DNA of 64,000 nucleotides from Vibrio tubiashii ATCC 19109 (GTDB lineage Bacteria; Pseudomonadota; Gammaproteobacteria; Enterobacterales; Vibrionaceae): NCBI RefSeq assembly GCF_000772105.1, contig NZ_CP009355.1, positions 1,674,001 to 1,738,000 of the forward strand, read 5' to 3'. Shown piece by piece: positions 47,192 to 56,196 of this stretch (position 1 is its first letter; each line of letters starts with the position of its first letter). The notes under the pieces were generated by a model. It saw only the letters and a program-made list of their open reading frames with translations, ran no database searches and was not told where the DNA came from. The position numbers and the translations under genes were made by a program.

Positions 47192-47947
47192 TTACCTCAA
47201 AACTCGATTGAGCTCCATCTCATATGAGGGAAACTGTGAAATCGTGTTGTGGTTGGCACTAGGTATGACAATAACGCCTCTCAGTTGATCGCTAAACTTA
47301 GAAACTAACTGCTCGGTTCTTGCTCGTGTGATCACTCGATCCTGTTCTGCAATAAAGATATAGGTTTTAGCCGTAATGTCTTTCACCCTATCTGCGGATT
47401 TGTATTTATCTTTGAGCAACCAAGAAACAGGGAACATCCAATAGATATCTTTGACGACGTTTTCGATACTATCAAATGGCGTCACCAGTATGAGCTTGTC
47501 TACCTGTCTATGAGCAGCGATATATGTCGCGATACCAGATCCCAGACTTCGCCCCATCAAGGATATGGAATTATGTTTGCTTTCCACTGACTGAAAAATC
47601 TGCACGGCATCGCTATACAATGTTTTTTCCGTCGGTATACCTGAATCATTACCGTAGCCACGGTAGGGAACTAAGTAGATGGTATAGTTTGGGGCCACTG
47701 ACGTGAAAAGGGGAATATTGACCTCGATACTTTCTGCATTGCCACCATAATAGATTAGCGCCTTATCTTGACCATCATTGAGCACCCAACCATGCCGTTG
47801 GACCCCATCAACAACGAAGCTGGTATTCATCTCGCCATAGACATTGCTGACAGGCTGAGGGAAATACATAAGGCGACGTTGCAAGGAGTAGATAGTCAGC
47901 GCAATAAGCAAGTAGCTCACCACCACAGTAATTAGCAAGCTTTTCAT
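47192..47947 (-). CDS. Alpha/beta hydrolase with an N-terminal membrane anchor
   Basis: A 251-residue serine hydrolase, anchored by one N-terminal helix (about residues 3-20). The nucleophile elbow is GRSLGSG (about 130), the acid probably the Asp in FIAEQDRV (about 200) and the catalytic His in SANHNTI (about 232). YYGGNAESI (about 67) is the oxyanion region. It resembles the Bem46/YfhR group. Its ATG overlaps the stop of the DUF2784 gene (ATGA), so the two are translated together. Confidence 0.88.
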   Translation of the reverse strand: MKSLLITVVVSYLLIALTIYSLQRRLMYFPQPVSNVYGEMNTSFVVDGVQRHGWVLNDGQDKALIYYGGNAESIEVNIPLFTSVAPNYTIYLVPYRGYGNDSGIPTEKTLYSDAVQIFQSVESKHNSISLMGRSLGSGIATYIAAHRQVDKLILVTPFDSIENVVKDIYWMFPVSWLLKDKYKSADRVKDITAKTYIFIAEQDRVITRARTEQLVSKFSDQLRGVIVIPSANHNTISQFPSYEMELNRVLR

Positions 47948-48327
47948 TCTTGCCTCTCACAAGGCTTGATCTTAGGCCGCCAATAGACAAACCCATAAAC
48001 CACTATATTTATTCCCACTGCCACCACACCGAGAAAAACCTGAATGTCAGAACTCAATCCAGGCGGATAAATTATGGGAACGACATAGTGCTCAACAAAT
48101 CCCCCCGGATAACCTTCAACACCTGCAGAGAACCTGAGTTTGTTTTCTAGTGGTGTCAAAGGACAAATCCAGCCATTAACACTTATCGCTACAGCCCATA
48201 AGGCCGCTGGAATATGGACATACAACATATACCGACGCCAAAGCACTAGCATGCCTCCAAGCAAGGCGAAGATAATAAACAACAGATGAAGTATGACGAC
48301 TAGATCAGCCAACGTTCGATAAATCAT
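47944..48327 (-). CDS. DUF2784 membrane protein
   Basis: A 127-residue four-helix membrane protein of the DUF2784 family, recognisable by LADLVVILHLLFIIFALLGG (about residues 6-25), the HIPAALWAVAISVNGWICPLTPLEN block (about 38-62) with its conserved Trp-x-Cys-Pro-Leu-Thr, and FVEHYVVPIIYP. The function is unknown. It overlaps the following hydrolase gene by four bases and presumably works with it. Confidence 0.9.
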   Translation of the reverse strand: MIYRTLADLVVILHLLFIIFALLGGMLVLWRRYMLYVHIPAALWAVAISVNGWICPLTPLENKLRFSAGVEGYPGGFVEHYVVPIIYPPGLSSDIQVFLGVVAVGINIVVYGFVYWRPKIKPCERQE

Positions 48328-48429
48328 ATTTTTTCACCCTTCCCTAGGTCAAAAATAGCTTACCGATACAATTAGTGTTATCTACATATTTGGGAGTTTA
48401 AAGTAATGCTCCGATCAACAAACAAGAGT

Positions 48430-50115
48430 TCAGCTATCAAACCAGAGTCTTTGTAGCGATAAAATTCCAGCACTGTCTGTCTCCAAACCGTGCAGAGAGT
48501 TGGCGACATCGTAACTCTCAGAATCGCGCCACAAAGGCACAAACACACCATTCTGAATCAGCCAATCCTCACAGCGATAAAGCTCATTGAGGAAGTCTTG
48601 CTCGGTATCACTTGCCAACATCAGTTGATCAACAATAGAGAGAAACGCTTGCTGCTGCTCCGCTGAAAGGCAAGAAGTGAACGCCAAGCTAGTGAGCAAC
48701 CATTTGTAATAGCCAAACACAGTGTTGTTAGGAAAAACATACCCTCCAACGGCAAAATCAATCCATGTCTGCTTCAAATGCTCTAGAGGGAAGAGCTCAA
48801 TCTCAGCACCTTGCTGTCTAAGGTGCTCAATCAGTTTTAACCTAGGCTCAGTCTGACCTGAAATACACACTCTCAGTGGTCGAGTAGGCTTACTTTGATT
48901 CGGGTGATAAAGAAACACACCTTTGTTTTGATGATAACCAGTGATGGAGTTGGCAATAGGAATGTAGTCACTGGCTTGCTGTCGACAGAACTCTCGCGCT
49001 TGGTGAAAAATCCATGCTTTTTCGTCCATCGACAGTTCTGATTGATGATGTTTAAATTCGATCACATCACAGCCTGTTTGCAATGAGATCTTGTCAACAC
49101 CTCCGCTTGGAGAGGCTGGGCATCGATGATGTACGATATGCCCTTGAACACTGCTATCTGCGTCATCACTCGTCCAAAACTCCGCCCGGTCGATAAAACC
49201 ACCTGCTGAGAAGTAATTAGGATTCTTCGCCAATATCCAATGATGTTCCGAACTGGCTTCAAGTGCATAAGGCCCCGTCCCATAAGGAATCTCCTGCTCT
49301 GGGCTGTCTAAATAGATTGGAGCATGAGCCTCGGACAGTAGATGTAGAATCGACTCATGGCGCTGAGACATCTTGATCACCACCCATAGACCTTCGGCCA
49401 CCACTTCCAATATATGACGATAGAGGATTTGGTAGTTGTGCGGCTTGCTCACTCGATCTTCGATACATTTTGCGACGTGCTGGGCAGTCAGCTTTTCACC
49501 ATTGTGAAAATGGACATCGGGTCTAATCCTTAGCCACAGCTCATTTTCTCTAAACTCGTAGTGGTGTGCTAGATGTGGTCGTATCGCTCCTGTTTCATTG
49601 TCGTACTTAAGTAACGTATCGAACATGGCTTCAATGTACAGTCGTGAACTGGATCTATAGGCCCACAATGGATGCATAATAGGAAGAGAATAAGGAACTA
49701 AGGTCACTAGGGTGTTCAGGTTTTTTAAGCTTTCCTGTGCCTGCGTCAGCCAACTTGGTAGTTTTTTACGAAACATCTCCTCATAACCAAACAGATCCGC
49801 GTACCTTGCTGCTTCACTCAAATGCCCTTTGTGACAATGCTGCTCAAGAACACTCATCAATGCGGACTCAAAACTATCGAGCAAGGTTATCTCTGACTTG
49901 TTACCCCGACCTCTACCCGGCTTCCACGAAATCCAACCAATACTCGCTAAGGTTTTCATTAGCTTGGCAATATTACGCTCAGAACAGCTAAGTTGCTCAG
50001 CTAAAGTCTGGACATCGGTTGTTGCTGCGATATTCAGCGAATAGTAACGACTCAACTGCTGCAATCGCTGCAAGTGGATCTGAGTGATAAAAGGTGAACT
50101 TTGATTTTCTACCAT
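48430..50115 (-). CDS. SgrR-like transcriptional regulator
   Basis: A 561-residue regulator of the SgrR type. An N-terminal winged-helix domain (about residues 15-80, LQQLSRYYSLNIAATTDVQTLAEQLSCSERNIAKLMKTLASIGWISWKPGRGRGNKS) is joined to a solute-binding SBP_bac_5 domain (from about 165: LRIRPDVHFHNGEKLTAQHVAKCIEDR). E. coli SgrR activates the sugar-phosphate-stress RNA SgrS. Several paralogues control other small units, usually divergent. Here a 51-residue membrane protein gene is divergent 67 bases away. No SgrS-like RNA is recognisable. Confidence 0.9.
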   Translation of the reverse strand: MVENQSSPFITQIHLQRLQQLSRYYSLNIAATTDVQTLAEQLSCSERNIAKLMKTLASIGWISWKPGRGRGNKSEITLLDSFESALMSVLEQHCHKGHLSEAARYADLFGYEEMFRKKLPSWLTQAQESLKNLNTLVTLVPYSLPIMHPLWAYRSSSRLYIEAMFDTLLKYDNETGAIRPHLAHHYEFRENELWLRIRPDVHFHNGEKLTAQHVAKCIEDRVSKPHNYQILYRHILEVVAEGLWVVIKMSQRHESILHLLSEAHAPIYLDSPEQEIPYGTGPYALEASSEHHWILAKNPNYFSAGGFIDRAEFWTSDDADSSVQGHIVHHRCPASPSGGVDKISLQTGCDVIEFKHHQSELSMDEKAWIFHQAREFCRQQASDYIPIANSITGYHQNKGVFLYHPNQSKPTRPLRVCISGQTEPRLKLIEHLRQQGAEIELFPLEHLKQTWIDFAVGGYVFPNNTVFGYYKWLLTSLAFTSCLSAEQQQAFLSIVDQLMLASDTEQDFLNELYRCEDWLIQNGVFVPLWRDSESYDVANSLHGLETDSAGILSLQRLWFDS

Positions 50116-50182
50116 ATCATTATTACTTCCTGTTTATTCAACAATAATAACCAGCAGAGACAGAGAAAGCAGGAGAGATTTT

Positions 50183-50338
50183 ATGGACCCTTTAGGCTAT
50201 GCACTTTACACATTGAATGGTAAGGACTATTTAGTCAACCCAGAAGTAAAACAACCCATTACGGACAAAGTACCACCCGCTGCAATGCATGTTTTATGTG
50301 TATTTTTCATCGGCTTGTTTGTTGGGATGTTGTTTTAA
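50183..50338 (+). CDS. 51-residue membrane protein divergent from the SgrR-like regulator
   Basis: An ATG at 50183 has a strong ribosome site (AGGAGAG, 50171-50177). It opens a 51-codon frame ending TAA at 50336-50338. The peptide has a polar 33-residue start (LNGKDYLVNPEVKQPITDK) and one C-terminal membrane helix (VLCVFFIGLFVGMLF). The divergent arrangement and short gap indicate control by the regulator. The position mirrors sgrS/sgrT, which encodes a small protein acting on the PTS glucose permease, but the sequence is unlike SgrT. Confidence 0.7.
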   Translation: MDPLGYALYTLNGKDYLVNPEVKQPITDKVPPAAMHVLCVFFIGLFVGMLF

Positions 50339-50479
50339 GAGTTTCGTATTGTGGAGTCGTCACTTTTGAGCGCCTAGAGCAACCACTCCAACACTTGGAT
50401 GCAAATAAATCAAAATGAAAATAGACAGAGCGTTGTACATCGTTAATATAAGGGGCAATTTTCGCTCTAATGGTTATCT

Positions 50480-51079
50480 ATGAATAAAGCCTTTGTAATC
50501 CGTGCCCGCGCAGCTTCGACTGACCATAAGGTTTTCGTTGAGGGAGTCGGTGGCGACGCTCATTCCGAAATTCTTGCTCATGTATTGATGAATGCGATTT
50601 TCACTGCTCAATCTCATCGAGATGACGTGAAGGTCTATCTGGTCATCGAAAGTACCGCAGACTTTTCGCGCACTCTATGCTTTGAGTCCTCTCAGCTTTC
50701 CAACATTGGTGGCTTTCATGAATCGGCGTTAATCGCTTTAATTGCGAAGGCATTAGAGCACTCTGTCGGCATGAAAAAAGAAGAGCTGCGCAATGTGGCA
50801 AGCGGCTTAAGTGTCGAAACCATCAGCTTTGAAAAACTGGTTCAGCGCTTGGCAGAAGACTATATGCTCTACTTACTTGATAAAAAGGGCACGGACATTC
50901 GTGACGAGCCGTTTGATGGCAATGCCTGTTTTATCCTAACCGACCACATTCCAATGCCGAAAAAGAGTTGGAACAGTCTTAAGCGTTTAGGAACACAAAA
51001 GGTAAGCCTTGGGCCTCAAATGCTGTTTGCGTCTCAATGTATCGTACTTATTCATAATGAGTTTGATCGACGCGGGTAA
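50480..51079 (+). CDS. TrmY-family (UPF0217) SPOUT protein
   Basis: A 199-residue protein of the UPF0217/DUF358 family. In archaea the family methylates N1 of pseudouridine 54 in tRNA with S-adenosylmethionine, as homodimers with a trefoil-knot SPOUT fold. The C-terminal knot segment is clear (HIPMPKKSWNSLKRLGTQKVSLGPQMLFASQCIVLIHNEFDRRG, about residues 155-199), and the N-terminal half matches (EILAHVLMNAIFTAQSHRDDVKVYLV). A Vibrio cholerae relative, VCA1059, has a solved structure. The bacterial substrate is unknown to me. It is monocistronic with a strong terminator. Confidence 0.85.
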   Translation: MNKAFVIRARAASTDHKVFVEGVGGDAHSEILAHVLMNAIFTAQSHRDDVKVYLVIESTADFSRTLCFESSQLSNIGGFHESALIALIAKALEHSVGMKKEELRNVASGLSVETISFEKLVQRLAEDYMLYLLDKKGTDIRDEPFDGNACFILTDHIPMPKKSWNSLKRLGTQKVSLGPQMLFASQCIVLIHNEFDRRG

Positions 51080-51141
51080 CGCAGTTAGTTAGAGTTCATA
51101 TAGGTGCCAATTGCCTCTATAACTCGAACTTCATTAAATAC

Positions 51142-51172
51142 AAAAACGGCCGCTAACTAGCGGCCGTTTACA
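51142..51172. terminator. Bidirectional terminator hairpin
   Basis: AAACGGCCGCT and AGCGGCCGTTT form a perfect 11-bp GC-rich stem with a 4-base loop, between the convergent TrmY-family and glycerate kinase genes. Confidence 0.88.
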
Positions 51173-51185
51173 GTGTAAAGGGAAG

Positions 51186-52322
51186 TTATTTTAGCGTCAT
51201 TGCCAGTGCAGCGGCAACGTTACGTGAGGTCATCTCGACATTGAATGCCGCTTCTTTAAGCGCAGTCGGCAGATCGGTTGCTCCCAGCACTACGCTGTAG
51301 ACGGCATCAATGCCGTGTTCATGCACAACGTGGCAATCTTGCGCGATACTTCCCGCAATACCAATCACAGGCAAGTCGTACTGTTTGGCAGTGCGAGCGA
51401 CACCGATTGGTGTTTTGCCATGAATGGTTTGGCTATCGATACGACCTTCACCAGTAATCACTAAATCCGCATCTTTAACCACTTCGGCCAGATTGACTGC
51501 ATCCATGACAATGCTGATACCTGGGCGTAGGCTCGCATCAAACAGACCAAGTAGAGCCGCTCCAAGGCCACCCGCAGCACCTGCGCCAGCTTGGTCTATC
51601 ACTTCTTTACCGTTAGTTTGGCGAATCACCTCAGCGTAGTGAGCTAGGTTACTGTCTAGCTGCTCTACCATTTCAGGCGTTGCGCCTTTTTGCGGGCCAA
51701 AGATATGAGATGCGCCTTTCGGGCCACACAGTGGATTATCAACATCACACGCCACCTCTAACTTAACATCAGCTAGGCGGCTATCTAGACCAGACAAATC
51801 AATGCTAGCAAGCTTCTCAAGCGCTCCGCCCCCATAAGCTAGATCAGCGCCTTGTTCGTCTTGCAAGCGAGCCCCTAACGCTTGGGCCATACCAATACCA
51901 CCATCATTGGTCGCACTGCCACCAATGCCTACAATGATATGTTTCACCCCAGCATCAAGTGCTGCTTTAATCAGTTCGCCAGTCCCATAGGTCGTCGTTA
52001 ACAGTGGATTACGCTTCGCTGGTTCAACAAGGTGTAAACCCGATGCCGCGGCCATCTCAATCACGGCTGTAGAGCCATCGCCCAACAAGCCATAGAAACC
52101 TTCAACAGGCTGACCTAACGGTCCTGTCACCGTTGCCGTTACAATGCGACCACCCGTTGCATCAACTAATGACTGCACGGTACCTTCACCGCCATCAGCC
52201 ATTGGCAACTTAACAAACTCTGCGTCTGGCATTACTTTTTTAAAGCCGTTTTCAATCGCAGTCGCCACTTCCATAGCAGTTAAACTTTCTTTGTACGAAT
52301 CAGGAGCAATTACAATCTTCAT
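51186..52322 (-). CDS. glxK: Glycerate kinase
   Basis: Phosphorylates glycerate (to 2- or 3-phosphoglycerate, by type) with ATP, ending the glyoxylate route. A 378-residue member of the GarK/GlxK family: IVIAPDSYKESLTA (about residues 3-16), KLPMADGGEGTV (about 41), VGIGGSATNDGGIGMAQALGARL (about 137) and ITGEGRIDSQTIHGKTP (about 292) are all present. I prefer the second ATG (52322), spaced correctly from AAGGA. It lies 9 bases after the permease gene. Whether it is type 1 or type 2 cannot be read by eye. Confidence 0.93.
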   Translation of the reverse strand: MKIVIAPDSYKESLTAMEVATAIENGFKKVMPDAEFVKLPMADGGEGTVQSLVDATGGRIVTATVTGPLGQPVEGFYGLLGDGSTAVIEMAAASGLHLVEPAKRNPLLTTTYGTGELIKAALDAGVKHIIVGIGGSATNDGGIGMAQALGARLQDEQGADLAYGGGALEKLASIDLSGLDSRLADVKLEVACDVDNPLCGPKGASHIFGPQKGATPEMVEQLDSNLAHYAEVIRQTNGKEVIDQAGAGAAGGLGAALLGLFDASLRPGISIVMDAVNLAEVVKDADLVITGEGRIDSQTIHGKTPIGVARTAKQYDLPVIGIAGSIAQDCHVVHEHGIDAVYSVVLGATDLPTALKEAAFNVEMTSRNVAAALAMTLK

Positions 52323-52331
52323 TTTCATTCC

Positions 52332-53597
52332 TTAAACAAATAAACCAAACACACCGAACATCATGGTCGAGACGAAGGCGATCATTAGACCTACCGCAGA
52401 CTCGTATGGAATCAACTTCAGACGTTCGCGAATATCCATGTGAACTGCACCGCCCGTCGCATGGAAGAAGCTGCCATGTGGCATGTGATCGAGAACTGTC
52501 GCTCCCGAATGAATCATTGCAGCGCCTGCTAATGCTGGCACTCCGAGTTCTAAAATTGTGCCGCTAAATACACTTGAAGCGACTGCCGTACCCGCCGTTG
52601 TCGACGCTGTTGCCAGTGCCATCATTGCACCTGAAATTGGTGCCAGTAAGAATGAAGGCAACCCAGATGCCGTCAATACATCAATCAATCCATCTTTAAG
52701 GCCAGAGTTAGCAATAATGCCCGCCAATGTACCTGTACCAAGCAACATTACTGCGACTGGCGCCATACGGCTAAGGCCTGCAACAGCGAAGTGATTAGTA
52801 TCTGCAAAGCGCCCCATGACTACGGCACCGATAAGGCCACCTAAAGGAAGCGCAATTAATGGGTCAACGTTAATACCAGCTATCGGGCGTAGCGACAGCA
52901 GTGCAATCGCAACCAATGGTGCAACAATCGCTGCCTTAAAAGCGGGTAGGCGCGAATGATCCACTTCTACCACTTCACACGCATCTACTTTAGAGCCTTT
53001 GTTTACAAGCTTTTTCGCGATGAAGTAAGCCAATACTAAGCCGCACAAACCAGGAATCACACCTGCCGCCATCACCGATGTCAGTGGGACATTAAACGCG
53101 TCGGCTGCTGCAATCGCGTTCGGGTTTGGTGACATCACATTACCCGCTTTACCGCCGCCCACCATGGCGAGCAAAATTGCGGTCTTAGAGATATCAGCGC
53201 GGCGTGCAATCGCGAGTGCAATTGGAGCGACCGTAATAACGGCAACATCGACAAATACACCAACCGCAGTCAAAATCATCGTCGCGATAGCGAGTGCAAG
53301 AAGCGCGCGTGTTTCACCCACTTTTTTCACTATGGTTTCGGCAATCGACGTTGCCGCACCCGACTCAATCAAGACGCCCGCTAGTACACCAGCGGCAAGA
53401 ATACGGAGTACCGCAGTAACGATACCTTGCGCACCACCAATCATCAGTGAAACTGTGTCAGTCAGTGATACACCACCGACCACACCACCAATTAAGGCAC
53501 CAATAATCATGCCGTATGCAGGCGGCACTTTTTTCAAAATAAGGGCGATGGCGACGACCAAAGCGGTCAACGCACCAAGGGTAGTGACTTCTATCAT
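52332..53597 (-). CDS. GntP-family permease
   Basis: A 421-residue inner-membrane permease of the GntP (gluconate:H+ symporter) family, with about 12 helices. Diagnostic blocks are LKKVPPAYGMIIGALIGG (about residues 22-40), VGGGKAGNVMSPNPNAIAAADAF (about 143) and ALATASTTAGTAVASSVF (about 325). Members take up gluconate, idonate or other C3-C6 acids. With glycerate kinase as the next gene, D-glycerate is the likeliest substrate here. Two direct repeats lie in its leader. Confidence 0.9.
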   Translation of the reverse strand: MIEVTTLGALTALVVAIALILKKVPPAYGMIIGALIGGVVGGVSLTDTVSLMIGGAQGIVTAVLRILAAGVLAGVLIESGAATSIAETIVKKVGETRALLALAIATMILTAVGVFVDVAVITVAPIALAIARRADISKTAILLAMVGGGKAGNVMSPNPNAIAAADAFNVPLTSVMAAGVIPGLCGLVLAYFIAKKLVNKGSKVDACEVVEVDHSRLPAFKAAIVAPLVAIALLSLRPIAGINVDPLIALPLGGLIGAVVMGRFADTNHFAVAGLSRMAPVAVMLLGTGTLAGIIANSGLKDGLIDVLTASGLPSFLLAPISGAMMALATASTTAGTAVASSVFSGTILELGVPALAGAAMIHSGATVLDHMPHGSFFHATGGAVHMDIRERLKLIPYESAVGLMIAFVSTMMFGVFGLFV

Positions 53598-53665
53598 TTT
53601 GTTGTTATTTCCGATTATTTTGTGAACTGCCTGAAGAGTAAGAGCAGAGACAAATAAATTCTTTA

Positions 53666-53720
53666 TGCAAAATGACAGATTTATTATTATCTGAAACGAA
53701 CGTTTTTGTGCAAAATGACA
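53666..53720. promoter_or_regulatory. Twin direct repeats upstream of the permease-glycerate kinase unit
   Basis: TGCAAAATGACA occurs at 53666-53677 and again at 53709-53720, 43 bases apart (four helical turns), 69 and 112 bases before the permease start. They lie just downstream of the CdaR gene, so they could be the CdaR binding sites. The intervening DNA is AT-rich. Confidence 0.55.
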
Positions 53721-53735
53721 AAAACCTTCAAATAA

Positions 53736-54902
53736 TCACACACATTTTAGGGCTAAATACAGTTGAACTTTATGGTCTAACTTATTGATTTTTAAACTTG
53801 TAACTTCTTCAATCTTTTCTATTCGGTAACGCAGTGTATTGCGGTGAATATGGAGAGCTGCACAGGTTTGAGCCAGATCGCAATCCTGAGCAAAAAATTC
53901 CTTTAACGTCTTAACCAGAACATCTTTACTATCGTGTTGCTGCAAAACTTCAATCGGGTGACTTATCTGATTGCGACGCCACTCATCTTGCTTCAAATTA
54001 TCAATCAGAACCGACAGCTTATGCTCCTGATAAAATAAGATCGCGTCTTTGCTTTCATCGCTACAAGCTAGGGTCGCCTTGGCCGTTTCATAAGAGCGAG
54101 ATAACCCGGTAAGGCCGGGGAAATACTCTCCCATGGCGATTTTGACCGTAAAATCCGCCTCTTGAGCGATCCGCTTAAGCAGGCGTTTAACCCGCTTTTT
54201 CTCTTCAGCTTTGCTCCATGTATTGTCGACTAAGGTCACTGGCTTGAGCACGACAACTTCGTTTTGAGAGACAGACACAATACCTACAATGTTGTCTCGC
54301 TCTGGGTACTCCAACAGGTGCACTAGCTTCTGCAACTGCTCTAACGTCAAAGGTTGACCTTGCTTAGGTATCACCTTAACTGTGGCAGCGATCCTTGGCT
54401 GAGCTAAATCCAAATCTAATCGTTCTGCTATCGATAGCAGCTGGGTTTCATTTAAGGTAGAACCCTGTATTAGCTGCAGCAGTAGCTCTTCTCTATGACG
54501 TTTATTCCACTGAATCTGAGCCATTAAATCAGCTTGCTCAACGATGAGTTCAGCGGTCATCTTAACCAGTTCGCCATAGCGTCTGACCTCTTCAGGCTGC
54601 CCTGAAATACCGACTACACCAATCACACTATCTTGATGCAAAATAGGCAAGTTAATCCCTTCTTTTACACCAATCAGAGTACTGGCAACCGTATGATTAA
54701 TTTCAACTGTTCGGTTGTCATGTATCGCCAATAAGGCGCCTTCATGGGTTCGGTGCAATCGCGCTGGATCGCTTGAGCCGATAATTATCCCGTTCTCATC
54801 CATCACATTGACAGGAAACTGGATAATTTTTGTCGCGCGCTCAACGATTTGTCTCGCGATTAACGTATTTAGCTGCATCTCTTTACTCGTACTCGAAGCC
54901 AT
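53736..54902 (-). CDS. cdaR: CdaR-family sugar diacid regulator
   Basis: A 388-residue activator of the CdaR type. An N-terminal sugar-diacid recognition domain covers about residues 8-140 (LNTLIARQIVERATKIIQFPVNVMDENGIIIGSSDPARLHRTHEGA is diagnostic), followed by a GGDEF-like linker region and a C-terminal PucR-type helix-turn-helix (LAQTCAALHIHRNTLRYRIEKIEEVT). In E. coli it turns on glucarate, galactarate and glycerate genes. I use the ATG at 54902, with AGGAAG ahead; the longer frame adds 75 atypical residues. It sits inside the glyoxylate/glycerate cluster and is the likely local regulator. Confidence 0.92.
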   Translation of the reverse strand: MASSTSKEMQLNTLIARQIVERATKIIQFPVNVMDENGIIIGSSDPARLHRTHEGALLAIHDNRTVEINHTVASTLIGVKEGINLPILHQDSVIGVVGISGQPEEVRRYGELVKMTAELIVEQADLMAQIQWNKRHREELLLQLIQGSTLNETQLLSIAERLDLDLAQPRIAATVKVIPKQGQPLTLEQLQKLVHLLEYPERDNIVGIVSVSQNEVVVLKPVTLVDNTWSKAEEKKRVKRLLKRIAQEADFTVKIAMGEYFPGLTGLSRSYETAKATLACSDESKDAILFYQEHKLSVLIDNLKQDEWRRNQISHPIEVLQQHDSKDVLVKTLKEFFAQDCDLAQTCAALHIHRNTLRYRIEKIEEVTSLKINKLDHKVQLYLALKCV

Positions 54903-55249
54903 ACTCTTCCTAGGGCTAACATAGCACAACTCCCCCGCGCTTTTATTGCGCCAACAGTGCCTGCAGCTGAGTAACCAAGAAAAAATCCCGATGTAAGCAC
55001 GCGAGGTGCCTGCTAAGACGAGGCCCGAACGAGCCTCTACCTGTTGCCTTACAACGGGAACGCGTACAAAAGGAGACGAAAAACTACGCGATTTAAGTAA
55101 TATCAACCCGACTGATTTCCCCCACAACGGCTAGTCAGCAAGATTGATATATAGATACCAATCACCATCAAATGCTTGTCGTGATTGGTATGGGATAGCG
55201 AGGGAGAGGAGTCCTTGCTACCCCAGACGGAAACTAGAGGCAGTAGACC
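54903..55249. other. Intergenic region with hairpins, 347 bp
   Basis: Between garR and cdaR, holding the cdaR promoter. It contains an 11-bp perfect hairpin, ATACCAATCAC with GTGATTGGTAT (55155-55191, 15-base loop), and a GC-rich cluster near 54990-55050 with GAGGCCCGAACGAGCCTC. A terminator effect after garR is possible, but no T-run follows. The ACCAATC...GATTGGT ends resemble those of the inverted-repeat element at 42069. Confidence 0.45.
55155..55191. repeat. 11-bp hairpin after the garR gene
   Basis: ATACCAATCAC and GTGATTGGTAT pair perfectly around a 15-base loop, 59 bases past the garR stop. It could be a transcript end or a short relic of the repeat at 42069-42227. Confidence 0.5.
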
Positions 55250-56146
55250 CTAATCTCGAATCGAATGTCCTGAGCGCTTCTCAATCGCTTTAATCAGCGC
55301 TGAGTGGTCCCAGTCCTGTCCGCCTTGAGCTGCACACTCTTCAAACAGCTCTTGTGCGTTCTGCGTATTAGGCAGTGCAACTTCTAACTCTTTGGCACCC
55401 GTTAGCGCGAGATCTAAGTCCTTCTGGTGCAGCGAGATTCTGAAACCAGGGTCAAACGTGCCTTCAATCATACGCTCGCCGTGGACTTCCAAGATCTTAG
55501 AGCTTGCAAACCCACCTAGTAGCGCTTGACGCACACGCGCTGGATCAGCGCCCGCTTTTGAAGCAAACACCAGCGCTTCAGAAACCGCTTCAATGTTAAG
55601 TGCCACGATAATCTGATTGGCGACCTTACATGTTTGACCTGCACCGTTTTCTCCGACTAGGGTGATGTTTTTGCCCATCACCTCAAATAGAGGGCGAGCT
55701 TTATCAAACGCTTCTTGCGCGCCACCTACCATGATGCTTAGCGTAGCGTTAACCGCACCGACTTCACCACCAGACACTGGTGCGTCTAGGTACTGTGCAC
55801 CACTTTCATTGATGCGCGCAGCAATCGCTTTGGTTGCCATTGGTGAGATTGAGCTCATGTCGATCACAAGCTTACCTTCAGCACCACCCGCATTCAGGCC
55901 TGCTTCAACACCTTTCTCGCCAAATAGCACATCTTCTACTTGTGGTGTATTTGGCACCATAAGGATAATAACGTCTGCTGCTTCAGCGGCTGCTTGTGCA
56001 GAGTTAACAACTTGAGCTCCTGCATCCACCAAGTCTTTTGGCGCTGGGTTAAAGTGATCAGATAGCACAATGTCGTAACCGGCTTTTTGCAAGTTCGCTG
56101 CCATTGGGCGGCCCATAATACCTGTACCAATAAATGCAATTTTCAT
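55250..56146 (-). CDS. garR: Tartronate semialdehyde reductase
   Basis: Reduces tartronate semialdehyde (2-hydroxy-3-oxopropionate) to D-glycerate with NAD(P)H. The 298 residues match the beta-hydroxyacid dehydrogenase family: cofactor loop FIGTGIMGRPMAANLQKAGY (about residues 4-23), substrate motif DAPVSGGEVGA (about 121), catalytic Lys in GQTCKVANQI (about 170), and the C-terminal FRISLHQKDLDLA. It is the third gene from gcl, after hyi, with a 50-base gap. Confidence 0.95.
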   Translation of the reverse strand: MKIAFIGTGIMGRPMAANLQKAGYDIVLSDHFNPAPKDLVDAGAQVVNSAQAAAEAADVIILMVPNTPQVEDVLFGEKGVEAGLNAGGAEGKLVIDMSSISPMATKAIAARINESGAQYLDAPVSGGEVGAVNATLSIMVGGAQEAFDKARPLFEVMGKNITLVGENGAGQTCKVANQIIVALNIEAVSEALVFASKAGADPARVRQALLGGFASSKILEVHGERMIEGTFDPGFRISLHQKDLDLALTGAKELEVALPNTQNAQELFEECAAQGGQDWDHSALIKAIEKRSGHSIRD

Positions 56147-56196
56147 ATTCTGTTCTCCGTAACGTTAGCCCACCCTTTGGCGGGCACAGACCGCAC

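Noticed and set aside
50339..50479. Possible SgrS-like RNA near the SgrR-like gene
   Set aside because: No terminator hairpin with U-run or base-pairing segment was found, and the DNA looks like a plain promoter region.
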